Below are positions 8,608 to 17,140 of a stretch of DNA of 58,927 nt, piece after piece. Below the pieces are notes generated by a model, which saw only the letters and a list, made by a program, of their open reading frames with translations, ran no database searches and was not told where the DNA came from. The DNA lies in contig JASEEZ010000009.1 in NCBI GenBank assembly GCA_030019215.1, forward strand, positions 1 through 58,927, written 5' to 3'. Origin of the DNA: Actinomycetota bacterium (GTDB taxonomy: Bacteria > Actinomycetota > Aquicultoria > Subteraquimicrobiales > UBA9087). Made by a program: the position numbers and the translations under genes. Numbering within the stretch: position 1 is the stretch's first letter; each line of letters opens with the position of its first letter.

Positions 8608-9293
8608 CTCTCTAAACCAAAAATCCCCGTCCCAATGCGCACCATATTCGAGCCTTCCTCAATGGCGACCTCAAAATCGTTGGTCATGCCCATCGAAAGA
8701 TATCTCATTTTTACTCCCGGTGGCCCCTCCTCCTTAACCTTCTCGAAGAGCTTCCTCAAAGAGGAAAAGACCGGTCGGGCCATTTCTGGATCATCGACCA
8801 AGGGGGCCATGGTCATTAAGCCCTCGACCGCAAGATGCTTGAAACCGGTGATCTCCTCCAAAAAATCCATGAGCTCACCGGGGGAGAGCCCAAACTTGCT
8901 TCTCTCTCCGGAGACATCCACCTCCACCAATATTTTTTGAACCTTGCCTCCGTCCCGAGCTCGCCTCTCCATCTCCTTGGCCAATCTCAAGCTATCCACC
9001 GAATGGACGAGCTCGACGAAATCTACAACATATTTGACCTTATTGGTCTGGAGATGTCCAACAAAATGCCAGGTAACACGACCACCAAGTTCTCGAAACT
9101 TCCCTAAAGCTTCCTGAGCCCTATTCTCGCCGATATCCGTTACCCCTGCCGTTATCGCCTCCTCGATCTGGGGAACGGAAACATTCTTGGTCACCGCCAC
9201 TAGCTTGATGTCAGAGGGATCTCGACCAACTCTCAAAGCAGCTCGCTCGATCCTTCCCCTGATGGACTTCAGATTATCGGCGACGGATCTCAT
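8604..9293 (-). CDS. YggS/YlmE, pyridoxal-phosphate homeostasis protein
   Basis: 229 residues, the normal length of this single-domain PLP-binding alanine-racemase-like fold. The PLP lysine is in LVAVTKNV (about residue 36); HFVGHLQTNK and SMGMTNDFEVAI are family signatures. It buffers free PLP rather than catalysing a known reaction. It lies in the conserved pgeF-yggS-sepF order and overlaps sepF by 4 bp. Confidence 0.94.
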   Translation of the reverse strand: MRSVADNLKSIRGRIERAALRVGRDPSDIKLVAVTKNVSVPQIEEAITAGVTDIGENRAQEALGKFRELGGRVTWHFVGHLQTNKVKYVVDFVELVHSVDSLRLAKEMERRARDGGKVQKILVEVDVSGERSKFGLSPGELMDFLEEITGFKHLAVEGLMTMAPLVDDPEMARPVFSSLRKLFEKVKEEGPPGVKMRYLSMGMTNDFEVAIEEGSNMVRIGTGIFGLER

Positions 9294-9353
9294 GGCCCAC
9301 AGAATTCTTCGTCAAAAGAGAAGAAAACCCTCCACTTTTTTGGACTTCTCAGA

Positions 9354-10106
9354 TCATAATAACGCCACGATGGCGGCTTGTCGACCGGTTTGTCTCTCCA
9401 CCCGATGAGAAAAAAACAAGCTCACCTTACAGGCGGTACAAAGTCGGCTAAAATGAATATTTTTCTGAAAAATACCCCCTCTCTCCAACTGTCTCACGTT
9501 TAGCATCACCAGGTCTAAGCGTCCCCGTTCGGACACCTCATCGCGAAACCTGTCCTTAAACATCTGGAACAACTCCGCATCCACCTCGTAACAGCAAGAA
9601 CGGATGGAGGGACCGACAAAGGCGAGCAGATTTTCTGGACAAGATTGAAAGACCTTCACCAGGGACTCGACTAAATTCAGGGCGATCCCGCCGTAGGTCC
9701 CTTTCCAACCAGCGTGAGCGATGCCAATCGCTCGCCTCAAGGGATCAAAGAGCACGATGGGAACACAGTCGGCCAGAAAAACGGCCAGGGGTACGCCCGT
9801 CAAGTTCGTGATCAGACCATCCACCATAGGAATAGCTGTCTCTTCATCAAAAGCACCCCGGCCCACCAAATCCTGCCCAACAACGGCAATCTTATTCCCG
9901 TGAACCTGTTGGGCGGTGGTCAAACGCCCGGGATCAAGACCGAGGACCGAGCAAAAAACCCGCCTATTTTCCAGCACGTTGGCTTCCTCATCCCCAACAT
10001 GAAAAGCGAGATTCAAAGATTCGTAGGGAGGAGGGCTCACCCCGCCCCCTCGGGTGCTAAAGGCCACCCGCACCGATCCCTCAGGCAATAGATTGCTCGG
10101 GATCAA
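9354..10106 (-). CDS. pgeF: PgeF/YfiH/YlmD family (purine nucleoside phosphorylase-like, laccase domain)
   Basis: Cupredoxin-unrelated 'laccase domain' protein. Members have been assigned purine nucleoside phosphorylase/adenosine deaminase activity and a role in peptidoglycan-precursor editing. Family motifs: STRGGGVSPPPYESLNL, QQVHGN, FLADCVPIVLFD, AHAGWKGTYGG and GPSIRSCCYEV. The zinc-binding His/Cys residues are visible in VHGN, ADC and AHAGW. I place the start at TTG 10106 (250 residues) because AGAGGAG precedes it by about 10 bases; the frame is open to 10208, but that extension runs through the ftsZ terminator hairpin and is unlike the family. Follows ftsZ. Confidence 0.9.
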   Translation of the reverse strand: MIPSNLLPEGSVRVAFSTRGGGVSPPPYESLNLAFHVGDEEANVLENRRVFCSVLGLDPGRLTTAQQVHGNKIAVVGQDLVGRGAFDEETAIPMVDGLITNLTGVPLAVFLADCVPIVLFDPLRRAIGIAHAGWKGTYGGIALNLVESLVKVFQSCPENLLAFVGPSIRSCCYEVDAELFQMFKDRFRDEVSERGRLDLVMLNVRQLERGGIFQKNIHFSRLCTACKVSLFFSHRVERQTGRQAAIVALL

Positions 10107-10177
10107 AAAACTGATATCTCCTCTCTGTTCCAACCTCAATTCGCAAGACAATGCGCCGCTCCCAGTCACGGACAAAA

Positions 10178-10205
10178 TAAAAAAGCCCCGCCGTTGGCGG
10201 GGCTT
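10178..10205 (-). terminator. Intrinsic terminator of ftsZ
   Basis: Perfect 10-bp stem AAGCCCCGCC/GGCGGGGCTT with an AAC loop, followed on minus by TTTTTATTTTG, 15 bp after the ftsZ stop. It suggests pgeF is transcribed partly or wholly from its own start. Confidence 0.88.
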
Positions 10206-10219
10206 CACGCCAGGCCCAC

Positions 10220-11281
10220 CTAAGACTCTTTTTTTTGCAGAAAGGTGGGGATCTCTATATCAGGAACTTCTTCGCTCTCAAGGACAGGTATTTCCCTTCC
10301 CGCCACAAACTCCAGCTTTTCCTGCCTTCTCCGAACATCAAAGCCCGTGGCGATGACAGTGACTTTGACCTCATCGCCCAAAGAATCATCGATGACCGCT
10401 CCAAAGATGATGTTGGCATCGGGATGAGCTGCATTGGCAATGACTTCAGCCGCTTCATTGACCTCAAACAGACCCAGGTCAGAACCACCCGAGATGTTGA
10501 GAAGTACGCCCTTAGCTCCCTCGATAGATGCCTCCAGCAGGGGACTGGATATCGCCGCCTTTGCCGCCTCAGGGGCCCTGTTATCTCCACCAGCGACCCC
10601 AATGCCCATCAGTGAGGAGCCAGCACTGGCCATGATCGTTCTCACATCGGCAAAGTCCAGATTGATTAAGCCGGGGACGGTGATCAAATCGGTGATCCCC
10701 TGAACCCCCTGACGGAGTACATCGTCGGCAAGCCTGAAAGCATCGAGGATCGAGGTCTTTCTCTCGACCACCTGAAGCAACCTGTCATTGGGGATTATAA
10801 TCAGCGTATCCACCTTCTCTTGCAGCTTCACTATTCCTTCATCGGCTTGCACCGATCGCTTGCGCCCCTCAAAACCAAACGGCCTGGTAACAACACCCAC
10901 AGTTAAAGCTCCTAGCTCCTCCTTGGCAATCTCGGCCACCACAGGGGCGGCACCAGTTCCCGTACCCCCTCCTTTGCCTGCGGTAATAAAGACCATATCA
11001 GCGCCCTGTAAAGCTTCCTTGATCTCCTGTCGGCTCTCTTCAGCAGCTTGATAACCAAGTTCAGGGTCGGACCCCGCTCCCAATCCCTTGGTCAGGTTGG
11101 CTCCGATGTAAAGCTTGCAATCCGCATCGGACATGAGAAGAGCTTGGGCATCCGTGTTGATTGCCACAAACTCTATCCCCTTGAGATTCGCTTCTATCAT
11201 CCGGTTGACCGCGTTGGTTCCCCCTCCACCGATCCCGACAACCTTGATGACAGCCAAATAACTTGATTTGGGTTCTATCAT
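10220..11281 (-). CDS. ftsZ: Cell division GTPase FtsZ
   Basis: Tubulin-like GTPase that polymerises into the Z-ring. 353 residues from the ATG at 11281, which is preceded by GAGGAGGAGATT; an in-frame TTG at 11299 adds six residues inside that ribosome-binding site and is unlikely. The GTP signature GGGTGTG is at residues 104-110, with the T7-loop region (NLDFADV) further on. The C-terminal linker is very short. The conserved C-terminal peptide DIEIPTFL, the docking site for SepF and other anchors, is present just before the end. It has its own predicted promoter and terminator, so it can be expressed apart from the upstream mur genes. Confidence 0.97.
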   Translation of the reverse strand: MIEPKSSYLAVIKVVGIGGGGTNAVNRMIEANLKGIEFVAINTDAQALLMSDADCKLYIGANLTKGLGAGSDPELGYQAAEESRQEIKEALQGADMVFITAGKGGGTGTGAAPVVAEIAKEELGALTVGVVTRPFGFEGRKRSVQADEGIVKLQEKVDTLIIIPNDRLLQVVERKTSILDAFRLADDVLRQGVQGITDLITVPGLINLDFADVRTIMASAGSSLMGIGVAGGDNRAPEAAKAAISSPLLEASIEGAKGVLLNISGGSDLGLFEVNEAAEVIANAAHPDANIIFGAVIDDSLGDEVKVTVIATGFDVRRRQEKLEFVAGREIPVLESEEVPDIEIPTFLQKKES

Positions 11282-11335
11282 AATCTCCTCCTCAGACAAA
11301 AACCAGCTAAACTCTCAAGTTAAGCTTTAGGGTTT

Positions 11336-11363
11336 GTTGTTCAGTCTGTACCTTGGGAACAAC
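11336..11363. repeat. Inverted repeat at the putative ftsZ transcription start
   Basis: Seven-base arms GTTGTTC (11336-11342) and GAACAAC (11357-11363) separated by 14 bases, directly after the predicted -10 box. Could be an operator or a 5' mRNA hairpin. Confidence 0.5.
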
Positions 11364-11391
11364 GTTATACTATTTAAAATTTTTTTTCAAC
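11364..11391 (-). promoter_or_regulatory. Predicted ftsZ promoter
   Basis: On minus, GTTGAA/TTGAAA (-35) and TATAAC (-10) with a 15-16 base AT-rich spacer, about 80 bp upstream of the ftsZ start in the only sizeable gap of this gene group. Confidence 0.55.
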
Positions 11392-11439
11392 CCAAAAAAC
11401 CAGCGGAATTAAAAAAGACTGCTCAAAAGACGAGAAAAG

Positions 11440-12222
11440 TTAGGATCTTTCCAATCGTTTAACCACAGGGTTGGAGAGAACGCGGATATCGATGAAGATG
11501 ACTTTACCAGAATCTTTCGACAATATCTCCCTCAAAACATAGTTCTTTTTCTTCGTTTCCTCCGCTTTTCCGTAAATGATCTCCACGCCATCCTTGGTGT
11601 AAAGCGACAGTTTATCCACAGAGGGAGCCGAGATGATACTCAGAGATCCCTTGAGAGGATCCTCGAGATGAACTAGGCAGGTGATGGCATTGGAGAGAGA
11701 CGTCGACCTCATCTTCTCCCCAATTTCAAAATCGGAGATGTTCAAGTCCCTTATCAAGGGTAAGTTCAAGCCCTCGGTGCTCTCCAGACACTCTAACGCG
11801 AAACAGTCGCCATCCACTAGAACAAAACCTTCCTTCAGGGGAATTATCGCTACTGGAACTCTTTCAACTACCTTGATCTCCAGAGAATTGGGAAGGTGAC
11901 GCTCAACTTCAACCCCCTTTATCCAGGAATGATTAAGGAGTTTCTCTTCAATTTCCCGAGTAGAAAGCTTGAGAAGGCTGGTCCTGGAAGTCACACCGCT
12001 GAGTTCGATCACCTGTTCATCGGAAAGATGGCGATTGCCCTCCACCTCCACCTTCCTGATATTGAAGAAACTCGAGTTGTACAGTTTAACTCCTCCCCAG
12101 ACGAGCACGGCAAGGATCAGGAAAAGCCCAACCAATCTAAGACGTTTTCTCCACCTCAGGCGGGAAATCTTTTTGCGACGTTGCCGAGCTTTCTCTTCAG
12201 CACTCCTCAACCGTTCAACCAA
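11440..12222 (-). CDS. ftsQ: Cell division protein FtsQ/DivIB
   Basis: Bitopic membrane protein of the divisome that binds FtsL/FtsB and helps activate FtsWI. A basic cytoplasmic N-terminus (EEKARQRRKKISRLRWRK) precedes one membrane segment (LVGLFLILAVLVWGGV), then the POTRA domain (FFNIRKVEVEGNRHLSDEQV) and the beta domain. The TTG at 12222 has GAGGTGG at good spacing and overlaps the murB stop by 8 bases; the open frame reaches GTG 12258 without a ribosome-binding site. About 260 residues. Confidence 0.9.
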   Translation of the reverse strand: MVERLRSAEEKARQRRKKISRLRWRKRLRLVGLFLILAVLVWGGVKLYNSSFFNIRKVEVEGNRHLSDEQVIELSGVTSRTSLLKLSTREIEEKLLNHSWIKGVEVERHLPNSLEIKVVERVPVAIIPLKEGFVLVDGDCFALECLESTEGLNLPLIRDLNISDFEIGEKMRSTSLSNAITCLVHLEDPLKGSLSIISAPSVDKLSLYTKDGVEIIYGKAEETKKKNYVLREILSKDSGKVIFIDIRVLSNPVVKRLERS

Positions 12223-13186
12223 CCCGATCCACCTCACAATCTTCGCCTGCCCGACCACGCGGAATCAGGGAGGGCGGGAACTCACCAACAAGAGTTATCT
12301 CCGGCTCCAAGATAATTCCCTTACCCGAGTAAACCTCGTCCTGAACCTTTTTCAGGAGAGTGAGGACGTCATTTGCGGTAGCATTTCCCAAATTTACGAG
12401 AAAATTAGCATGTTTCTGAGAGATCTGGGCGTCTCCCACACAAAGACCCTTGCATCCGACCTCCTCGATAAGCTTGCCGGCAAAAAGGCCGGGTGGATTC
12501 TTAAAAACGCTCCCCGCGCTGGGAAGATTGAGTGGCTGGGTTCGCTTCCTTTTCCTAAACAGCTTTTCCATCTCACCCGCAACGCAATCGGGATCACTTT
12601 CCCTCAGTTTTATCACAGCCTCGACGATTATACCATCAGCGGGCAAGGAGCTACTCCGATATCCAAACGCGATTTCCGAGCGATCCAGCGACCTGAGCTG
12701 ATGATCCAGGGTATAAACGGTCACCTTCCTCACCACATCACCAATGGTTCGTCGATAAGCCCCGGCATTCATGACCAAAGCACCTCCCAGGCTACCGGGG
12801 ATACCCACAGCAAAAGCCAGCCCCTCCAGTCCCCTTTTGCAGGCCACCTGAACCAGAACAGGCAGAGCAACTCCAGCCCCGGCCTGGATATAACCACCAT
12901 CCACAACAATTTTCCGAAAATCGATGCCAAGCTCGATGACTATCCCATCGAATCCCTCATCGGAAACCAGCACATTAGACCCCTTACCCAGCACGAAATA
13001 AGGCAAACCAAAATCGAGAGCCGTTTGCAAAACCAGACGAAGCTCATTAAGGGAGTCTGTGGTCACAAAAATGCCAGCTGGTCCACCAACCCGCAGGGTG
13101 GTATGCTTCGCCAGTGGCCGATCCCGAACAGCCTTCCCCTTCAACTCCCTCTCAAACCTGGTAAAAACCCTATCGAGTACCCCCAT
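12215..13186 (-). CDS. murB: UDP-N-acetylenolpyruvoylglucosamine reductase
   Basis: FAD enzyme that reduces enolpyruvyl-UDP-GlcNAc to UDP-MurNAc with NADPH. 323 residues. FAD-binding motifs TTLRVGGPAG and VLGKGSNVLVSD, the IPGSLGGALVMNAGAY segment and the C-terminal SAGSVFKNP motif with its catalytic Ser are visible. The length and motifs fit type IIa MurB. ATG 13186 follows the murC stop codon with no gap, and the 3' end overlaps ftsQ. Confidence 0.95.
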   Translation of the reverse strand: MGVLDRVFTRFERELKGKAVRDRPLAKHTTLRVGGPAGIFVTTDSLNELRLVLQTALDFGLPYFVLGKGSNVLVSDEGFDGIVIELGIDFRKIVVDGGYIQAGAGVALPVLVQVACKRGLEGLAFAVGIPGSLGGALVMNAGAYRRTIGDVVRKVTVYTLDHQLRSLDRSEIAFGYRSSSLPADGIIVEAVIKLRESDPDCVAGEMEKLFRKRKRTQPLNLPSAGSVFKNPPGLFAGKLIEEVGCKGLCVGDAQISQKHANFLVNLGNATANDVLTLLKKVQDEVYSGKGIILEPEITLVGEFPPSLIPRGRAGEDCEVDRVG

Positions 13187-14578
13187 TTACACTCCCGCAC
13201 CCAATGGCTCTCTCTCCCGCAAAAAGTTGAGGAGCCATTCCCCAACAGTCCAAATATCGCCTGCACCCATGATCAGAACGAGGTCGCCCTCTCCCACCAC
13301 GCGGGTTAAAAACCTCTCAACCTCCGCCTTCCTGGGCAAATAAACTGCTTGCTTTCGTGGATCTCGGGAAAGGAGAGCATTCAATATCAATTTACCGCTC
13401 ACTCCCGGGATTGGTTGTTCACCAGCAGCATAGACATCGGTCAGAATCACTACATCAGCCTCGTCGAAGGCTCCGCCAAAATCCTCGCCCAGAAATCTTG
13501 TTCTTGAAAAACGGTGGGGCTGAAAGATACAGATTACCCTCTTCCAATCGCCATCACGTGTCGCGCCGATGGTCGCCTTCACCTCTGTGGGGTGATGGGC
13601 GTAGTCGTCGATGAGGGTAACATCACCGCAGGAACCCACCAGCTGGAAGCGCCTCTGCACCCCGCTAAATTGGCTCAGAGCATCAGCAACGGCAGAGAAA
13701 TCGAGTTCGATGAAGGTACTCAAGGCGATGGTCGCCAGGGCATTGTACACGTTGTGAACCCCCGGGAGCCGAAGGGAGACCCTTCCCAACCTCTTGCCGC
13801 CCCCATAAACCTCAAAACTGCTCCCGAAGCTCTCCAACTTGACATCCTCAGCATAAAAATCGCTGTTTTTATCCATCCCATAGATGATGTATTCCTTGTC
13901 CACCCGCCGAATCAATTTCTTGATGCCGGGGTGATCCCCACAAACAATGCCCCGGCCATCAGGGGGAAGCTTGCTCACAAACTTGAAGAAGACCTCTTCG
14001 ATTTCATCCAAAGACTTGTAATAATCGAGATGATCAGCTTCGATGTTCGTTACCACCATGATGTGGGGCTTTAAGCAAAGCAAGGAACCATCACTTTCAT
14101 CCGCCTCGACGATGAAAAATTTTCCCTGGCCATACTTGGCGTTGCTCCCAATATCATTCAGCTCGCCCCCAATTAAAAAAGTGGGATCAAGGCCGTTTTT
14201 CTCCAAAACCCAGGAAATCATGGAAGTGGTCGTGGTCTTCCCGTGGGTTCCCGCTACGGTCACATTGGTCCGCCCGTCACCCAGGATGGCCAGCATCTCC
14301 GCCCTTGGAATTATGGGGATACCCCTCCGAAGAGCACATTTCATCTCACAATTATTTTTTGGAATAGCAGAGGAGACGACTATCAGATCGGCATCGCCCA
14401 CATTGTCGGGATGATGGCCAATAAAAATCTTTGCTCCCTGTTTGCGCAAACTCAGAGTGTTCCGGGATTCTTTAAGATCGGAGCCGGTGACAACATATTC
14501 CATCTCCAAGAGCACCTTGGCGATGCCACTCATCCCCGCCCCACCTATGCCCACAAAATGTACCCGCTCAAACCTCAT
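13187..14578 (-). CDS. murC: UDP-N-acetylmuramate--L-alanine ligase
   Basis: ATP-dependent addition of L-Ala to UDP-MurNAc. The start at 14578 gives MRFERVHFVGIGGAGMSG, the usual beginning; about 463 residues. The ATP loop is GTHGKTTTTS, and YAHHPTEV is the conserved third-domain motif. The frame stays open to an ATG at 14614, but those 12 residues (including NQEQETG) come from the CCTGGTTCC module of the upstream intergenic repeat, so I reject it. Confidence 0.95.
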   Translation of the reverse strand: MRFERVHFVGIGGAGMSGIAKVLLEMEYVVTGSDLKESRNTLSLRKQGAKIFIGHHPDNVGDADLIVVSSAIPKNNCEMKCALRRGIPIIPRAEMLAILGDGRTNVTVAGTHGKTTTTSMISWVLEKNGLDPTFLIGGELNDIGSNAKYGQGKFFIVEADESDGSLLCLKPHIMVVTNIEADHLDYYKSLDEIEEVFFKFVSKLPPDGRGIVCGDHPGIKKLIRRVDKEYIIYGMDKNSDFYAEDVKLESFGSSFEVYGGGKRLGRVSLRLPGVHNVYNALATIALSTFIELDFSAVADALSQFSGVQRRFQLVGSCGDVTLIDDYAHHPTEVKATIGATRDGDWKRVICIFQPHRFSRTRFLGEDFGGAFDEADVVILTDVYAAGEQPIPGVSGKLILNALLSRDPRKQAVYLPRKAEVERFLTRVVGEGDLVLIMGAGDIWTVGEWLLNFLREREPLGAGV

Positions 14579-14639
14579 ACCCACCCCAGTTTCTTGTTCC
14601 TGGTTCCCTGTCATTTGTCGGATGACGGAAGTCGGATGT

Positions 14640-14918
14640 CGGATGAAAATTAGTTATTCAGAATTCGTTATTGGTTATTCGAAATTAGTTCACAGTTGAC
14701 GGTTGACAGTTGACGGTTCACAGTTGACAGATGTTCCTGGTTCCTCGTCCTTCGTCCTTCGCCCTTCGTCCCCCGTCCTTCGTCCCCTGAACCCTGACCC
14801 CTGGTCCCCAATCTCAATATATCTCCATGGATCTCCATGAATCTCCATCCCACTTACAGCTTGAACTTTCGTCTTTCGTCCTTCGTCCTTCGTCCTTCGT
14901 CCCTTGTCCCTCTCGTCC
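14640..14918. repeat. Modular intergenic repeat between murG and murC
   Basis: Contains ATTCGTTATT words, AGTTGACGGTTGACAG words, TTCCTCGTCCTTCG heptads, CCCTGAACCCTGACCCC and a short ATCTCCATGGATCTCCATGA triplication near 14819-14850, then more heptads. It interrupts an otherwise gapless mur/fts gene string. Confidence 0.85.
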
Positions 14919-14919
14919 T

Positions 14920-16029
14920 CTAGTGCCCCGCGAGTTCCTCAACCAAACTAGCCAGCTCCTCAGCGGCCTTGGGTCTTCCCAGCGAGAGCGAACTTTCCCT
15001 CATCCGGCGAAGAACTTCATCGTCGTGAATAAGAGTGCTCACGGTCTCGTGCATCGATCGACCGTTTAAATCTCCATCCAATACTACTCGTGCAGCACCG
15101 TGGTTTTCAAGATACCTGGCATTCTTCTCCTGATGAGCTACGGTAGAGAAGGGATATGGAACGAGCACGGCCGGAATTCCTTTAGCGGTTATCTCAGCGA
15201 TCGTGGTAGCTCCGGCGCGACAGAGAACGAGATCGGCCGCGGCATAGGCTAGATCAATCGCAGTTAAATAAGGGTGGCATTGGTAGACGACCCTGTCATC
15301 GGTGTGCCTCAAGGCATTCATGGTCTTGGAAAACATATCAAACTCTCCTTCGCCGGTAATGTGGATTATTTGCAGATCATCCGCATCTCTGAAGAAGTCG
15401 TAGGCCTCTAAAAAAGCTCGATTGATCCTCCGAGCCCCGCGGCTTCCTCCAAAGATCAGCAAGGTTCGGCGAGAAGAATCCAGACCAAAAGCCCTCAGAC
15501 CATCTTCGCGGTGAGAGGTCCGAACGCCTCTTCTAATCGGGTTTCCCGTCAGAATAACCCTCCTCCGTGAAGAGAAATAATCCTCCGTCCCGGGATAAGA
15601 AATAGCAATTACCTTCGCCACCCTTCCCAACAACCGGTTAGCCAACCCCGGATAAGCATTCTGTTCGTGAATAACGGTGGGGGTCCCGAGAACAGCCGCC
15701 ATACCCACCAGGGGAAAACTGACGTATCCCCCCATCCCAACCACCAGGGAAGGTTTAAAGTCGCGCAAGATTCTAAGGGATTCAAAGATGCTCAAAATGA
15801 GTAGGGGGATGAATCTTAAGACATCAAAGGAAAGCTCCCGTTTAAATCCCTTAACGCTTATCGTATCAAGGGGATAGCCTGCCTCGGGTACCACGCTTGA
15901 CTCAAGCCCGCTTTTTGTACCAACGAATAGTATCTCAGCGTCTCCTGCCCGAGACTTTAGTTCCTCGGCCAGAGCTAGACCAGGGTAAACGTGTCCGGCG
16001 GTCCCCCCTCCGCATATCAGAACCCGCAT
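14920..16029 (-). CDS. murG: UDP-GlcNAc transferase MurG
   Basis: GT28 glycosyltransferase that converts lipid I to lipid II on the inner membrane face. 369 residues. N-terminal GGGTAGHVYPGLALA is the lipid I/GlcNAc-binding glycine-rich loop; VGMGGYVSFP, HEQNAYPGLANRLL and GGSRGARRIN are family motifs, and CRAGATTIAEI is the UDP-sugar site. ATG 16029 has AAGGGAG at good spacing. The first 95 nt overlap the end of ftsW in another frame, which is unusually long. Confidence 0.96.
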   Translation of the reverse strand: MRVLICGGGTAGHVYPGLALAEELKSRAGDAEILFVGTKSGLESSVVPEAGYPLDTISVKGFKRELSFDVLRFIPLLILSIFESLRILRDFKPSLVVGMGGYVSFPLVGMAAVLGTPTVIHEQNAYPGLANRLLGRVAKVIAISYPGTEDYFSSRRRVILTGNPIRRGVRTSHREDGLRAFGLDSSRRTLLIFGGSRGARRINRAFLEAYDFFRDADDLQIIHITGEGEFDMFSKTMNALRHTDDRVVYQCHPYLTAIDLAYAAADLVLCRAGATTIAEITAKGIPAVLVPYPFSTVAHQEKNARYLENHGAARVVLDGDLNGRSMHETVSTLIHDDEVLRRMRESSLSLGRPKAAEELASLVEELAGH

Positions 16030-17140
16030 AGCTTGCTCCCTTTTCCTGCGTGGCGATGTTTAACAATATTCCAATCCCGCAAAGAGTAAACACCAGCGAT
16101 GATCCACCGAAGCTCAGCAGGGGAAGAGGAATGCCAGTTACGGGGAGGATCCCCGTCACCGCACCCATATTGATGAGCGCTTGGCTCAGGATCATGCAGG
16201 TGATTCCGGAGCCGAGCAGCCTCCCAAAAACATCTCTCGACCGAAAGGCGATCCTCATGCCAGTAATAGCAAGGACTGCAAACATCAAGACCACAAACAG
16301 TGTTCCGATCAAGCCCAGCTCCTCGCCTATTATAGCAAAGATGAAATCGGTGTGAGCGGCGGGCAGATAAAAGAACTTCTGACGGCTCATACCGAAACCC
16401 AATCCTCTGATACCTCCTGATCCGAAAGCAAGTAGAGATTGAATGATTTGAAATCCGGACTTTCTGGGATCCACCCAAGGATTCAGGAAAGCTATGAAAC
16501 GCTGGCGACGATATTCCTCGCTGAAGATGAAAAAGAGAGCAGCGAGAGACCCCGCTACCCCGAGCCCAAATACATGACGAAGCCTCGCTCCGGCCAGAAA
16601 CACGAGGACATAAGACACGAAGCAAATGGCAACGGCGGTACCCATATCCGGCTGTAAAATCACCAAAGCGGAGGCGAAACCAACCACCGGTACCACGGGG
16701 ACTAAAAGTTGAGTGAGATCGTGAATCTCCCCCCGTCTTTGAGTTAAAACATCAGCCACATAAAGGATGATGGCCAGCTTGGCAAATTCCGAGGGCTGAA
16801 AAGCGAAAGGACCAAGCGGAAGCCATCGGCTCGCGCCACCCGCCGCCCTACCTATATTGGGGATTAAGACCAGGACGAGGCAAAACAGCGCCAGAATGAT
16901 GCCAGCCACGGAGAGTTTTCGAAAGTTACGGTAGTTGAACCTAGAGAAGATGCCCATGGCGGCCAACCCCACCAGAGCCCAGAGGAGCTGCCTCTTCAAA
17001 TAATAATAACTGTCGCCCTCCTTGGCATAGGCCATCACCGAGCTGGCGCTCAATATCATTATCAATCCAAAAAGGAGGAGCACGATGGTTGAACCCAGCA
17101 ACCAGTAGTAAGAAGAAGTTGCCCCTCTCCTTTTAGCCAC
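15935..17140 (-). CDS. ftsW: Septal peptidoglycan glycosyltransferase FtsW (SEDS family)
   Basis: Polytopic SEDS polymerase that works with FtsI at the septum. GTG 17140 (GAGAGGA before it) gives about 401 residues and overlaps murD by 8 bases; a longer frame to 17251 lies inside murD and lacks support. Around ten membrane segments. The LGPFAFQPSEFAKL and LPLLSFGGSSL motifs are SEDS signatures. The last 30 or so residues (GDRRTRLPW...KVSGRRR) are hydrophilic and basic and are encoded by DNA that also encodes the MurG N-terminus. Confidence 0.94.
   Translation of the reverse strand: MAKRRGATSSYYWLLGSTIVLLLFGLIMILSASSVMAYAKEGDSYYYLKRQLLWALVGLAAMGIFSRFNYRNFRKLSVAGIILALFCLVLVLIPNIGRAAGGASRWLPLGPFAFQPSEFAKLAIILYVADVLTQRRGEIHDLTQLLVPVVPVVGFASALVILQPDMGTAVAICFVSYVLVFLAGARLRHVFGLGVAGSLAALFFIFSEEYRRQRFIAFLNPWVDPRKSGFQIIQSLLAFGSGGIRGLGFGMSRQKFFYLPAAHTDFIFAIIGEELGLIGTLFVVLMFAVLAITGMRIAFRSRDVFGRLLGSGITCMILSQALINMGAVTGILPVTGIPLPLLSFGGSSLVFTLCGIGILLNIATQEKGASYAGSDMRRGDRRTRLPWSSSGRGTKVSGRRR

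Noticed and set aside
10107-10208. N-terminal extension of pgeF to GTG 10208
   Set aside because: It would translate the ftsZ terminator hairpin and does not resemble the family.
11969-13309. Long plus-strand open frame of 446 codons across ftsQ/murB/murC
   Set aside because: It is antisense to three clearly conserved genes and the translation shows no recognisable domain.
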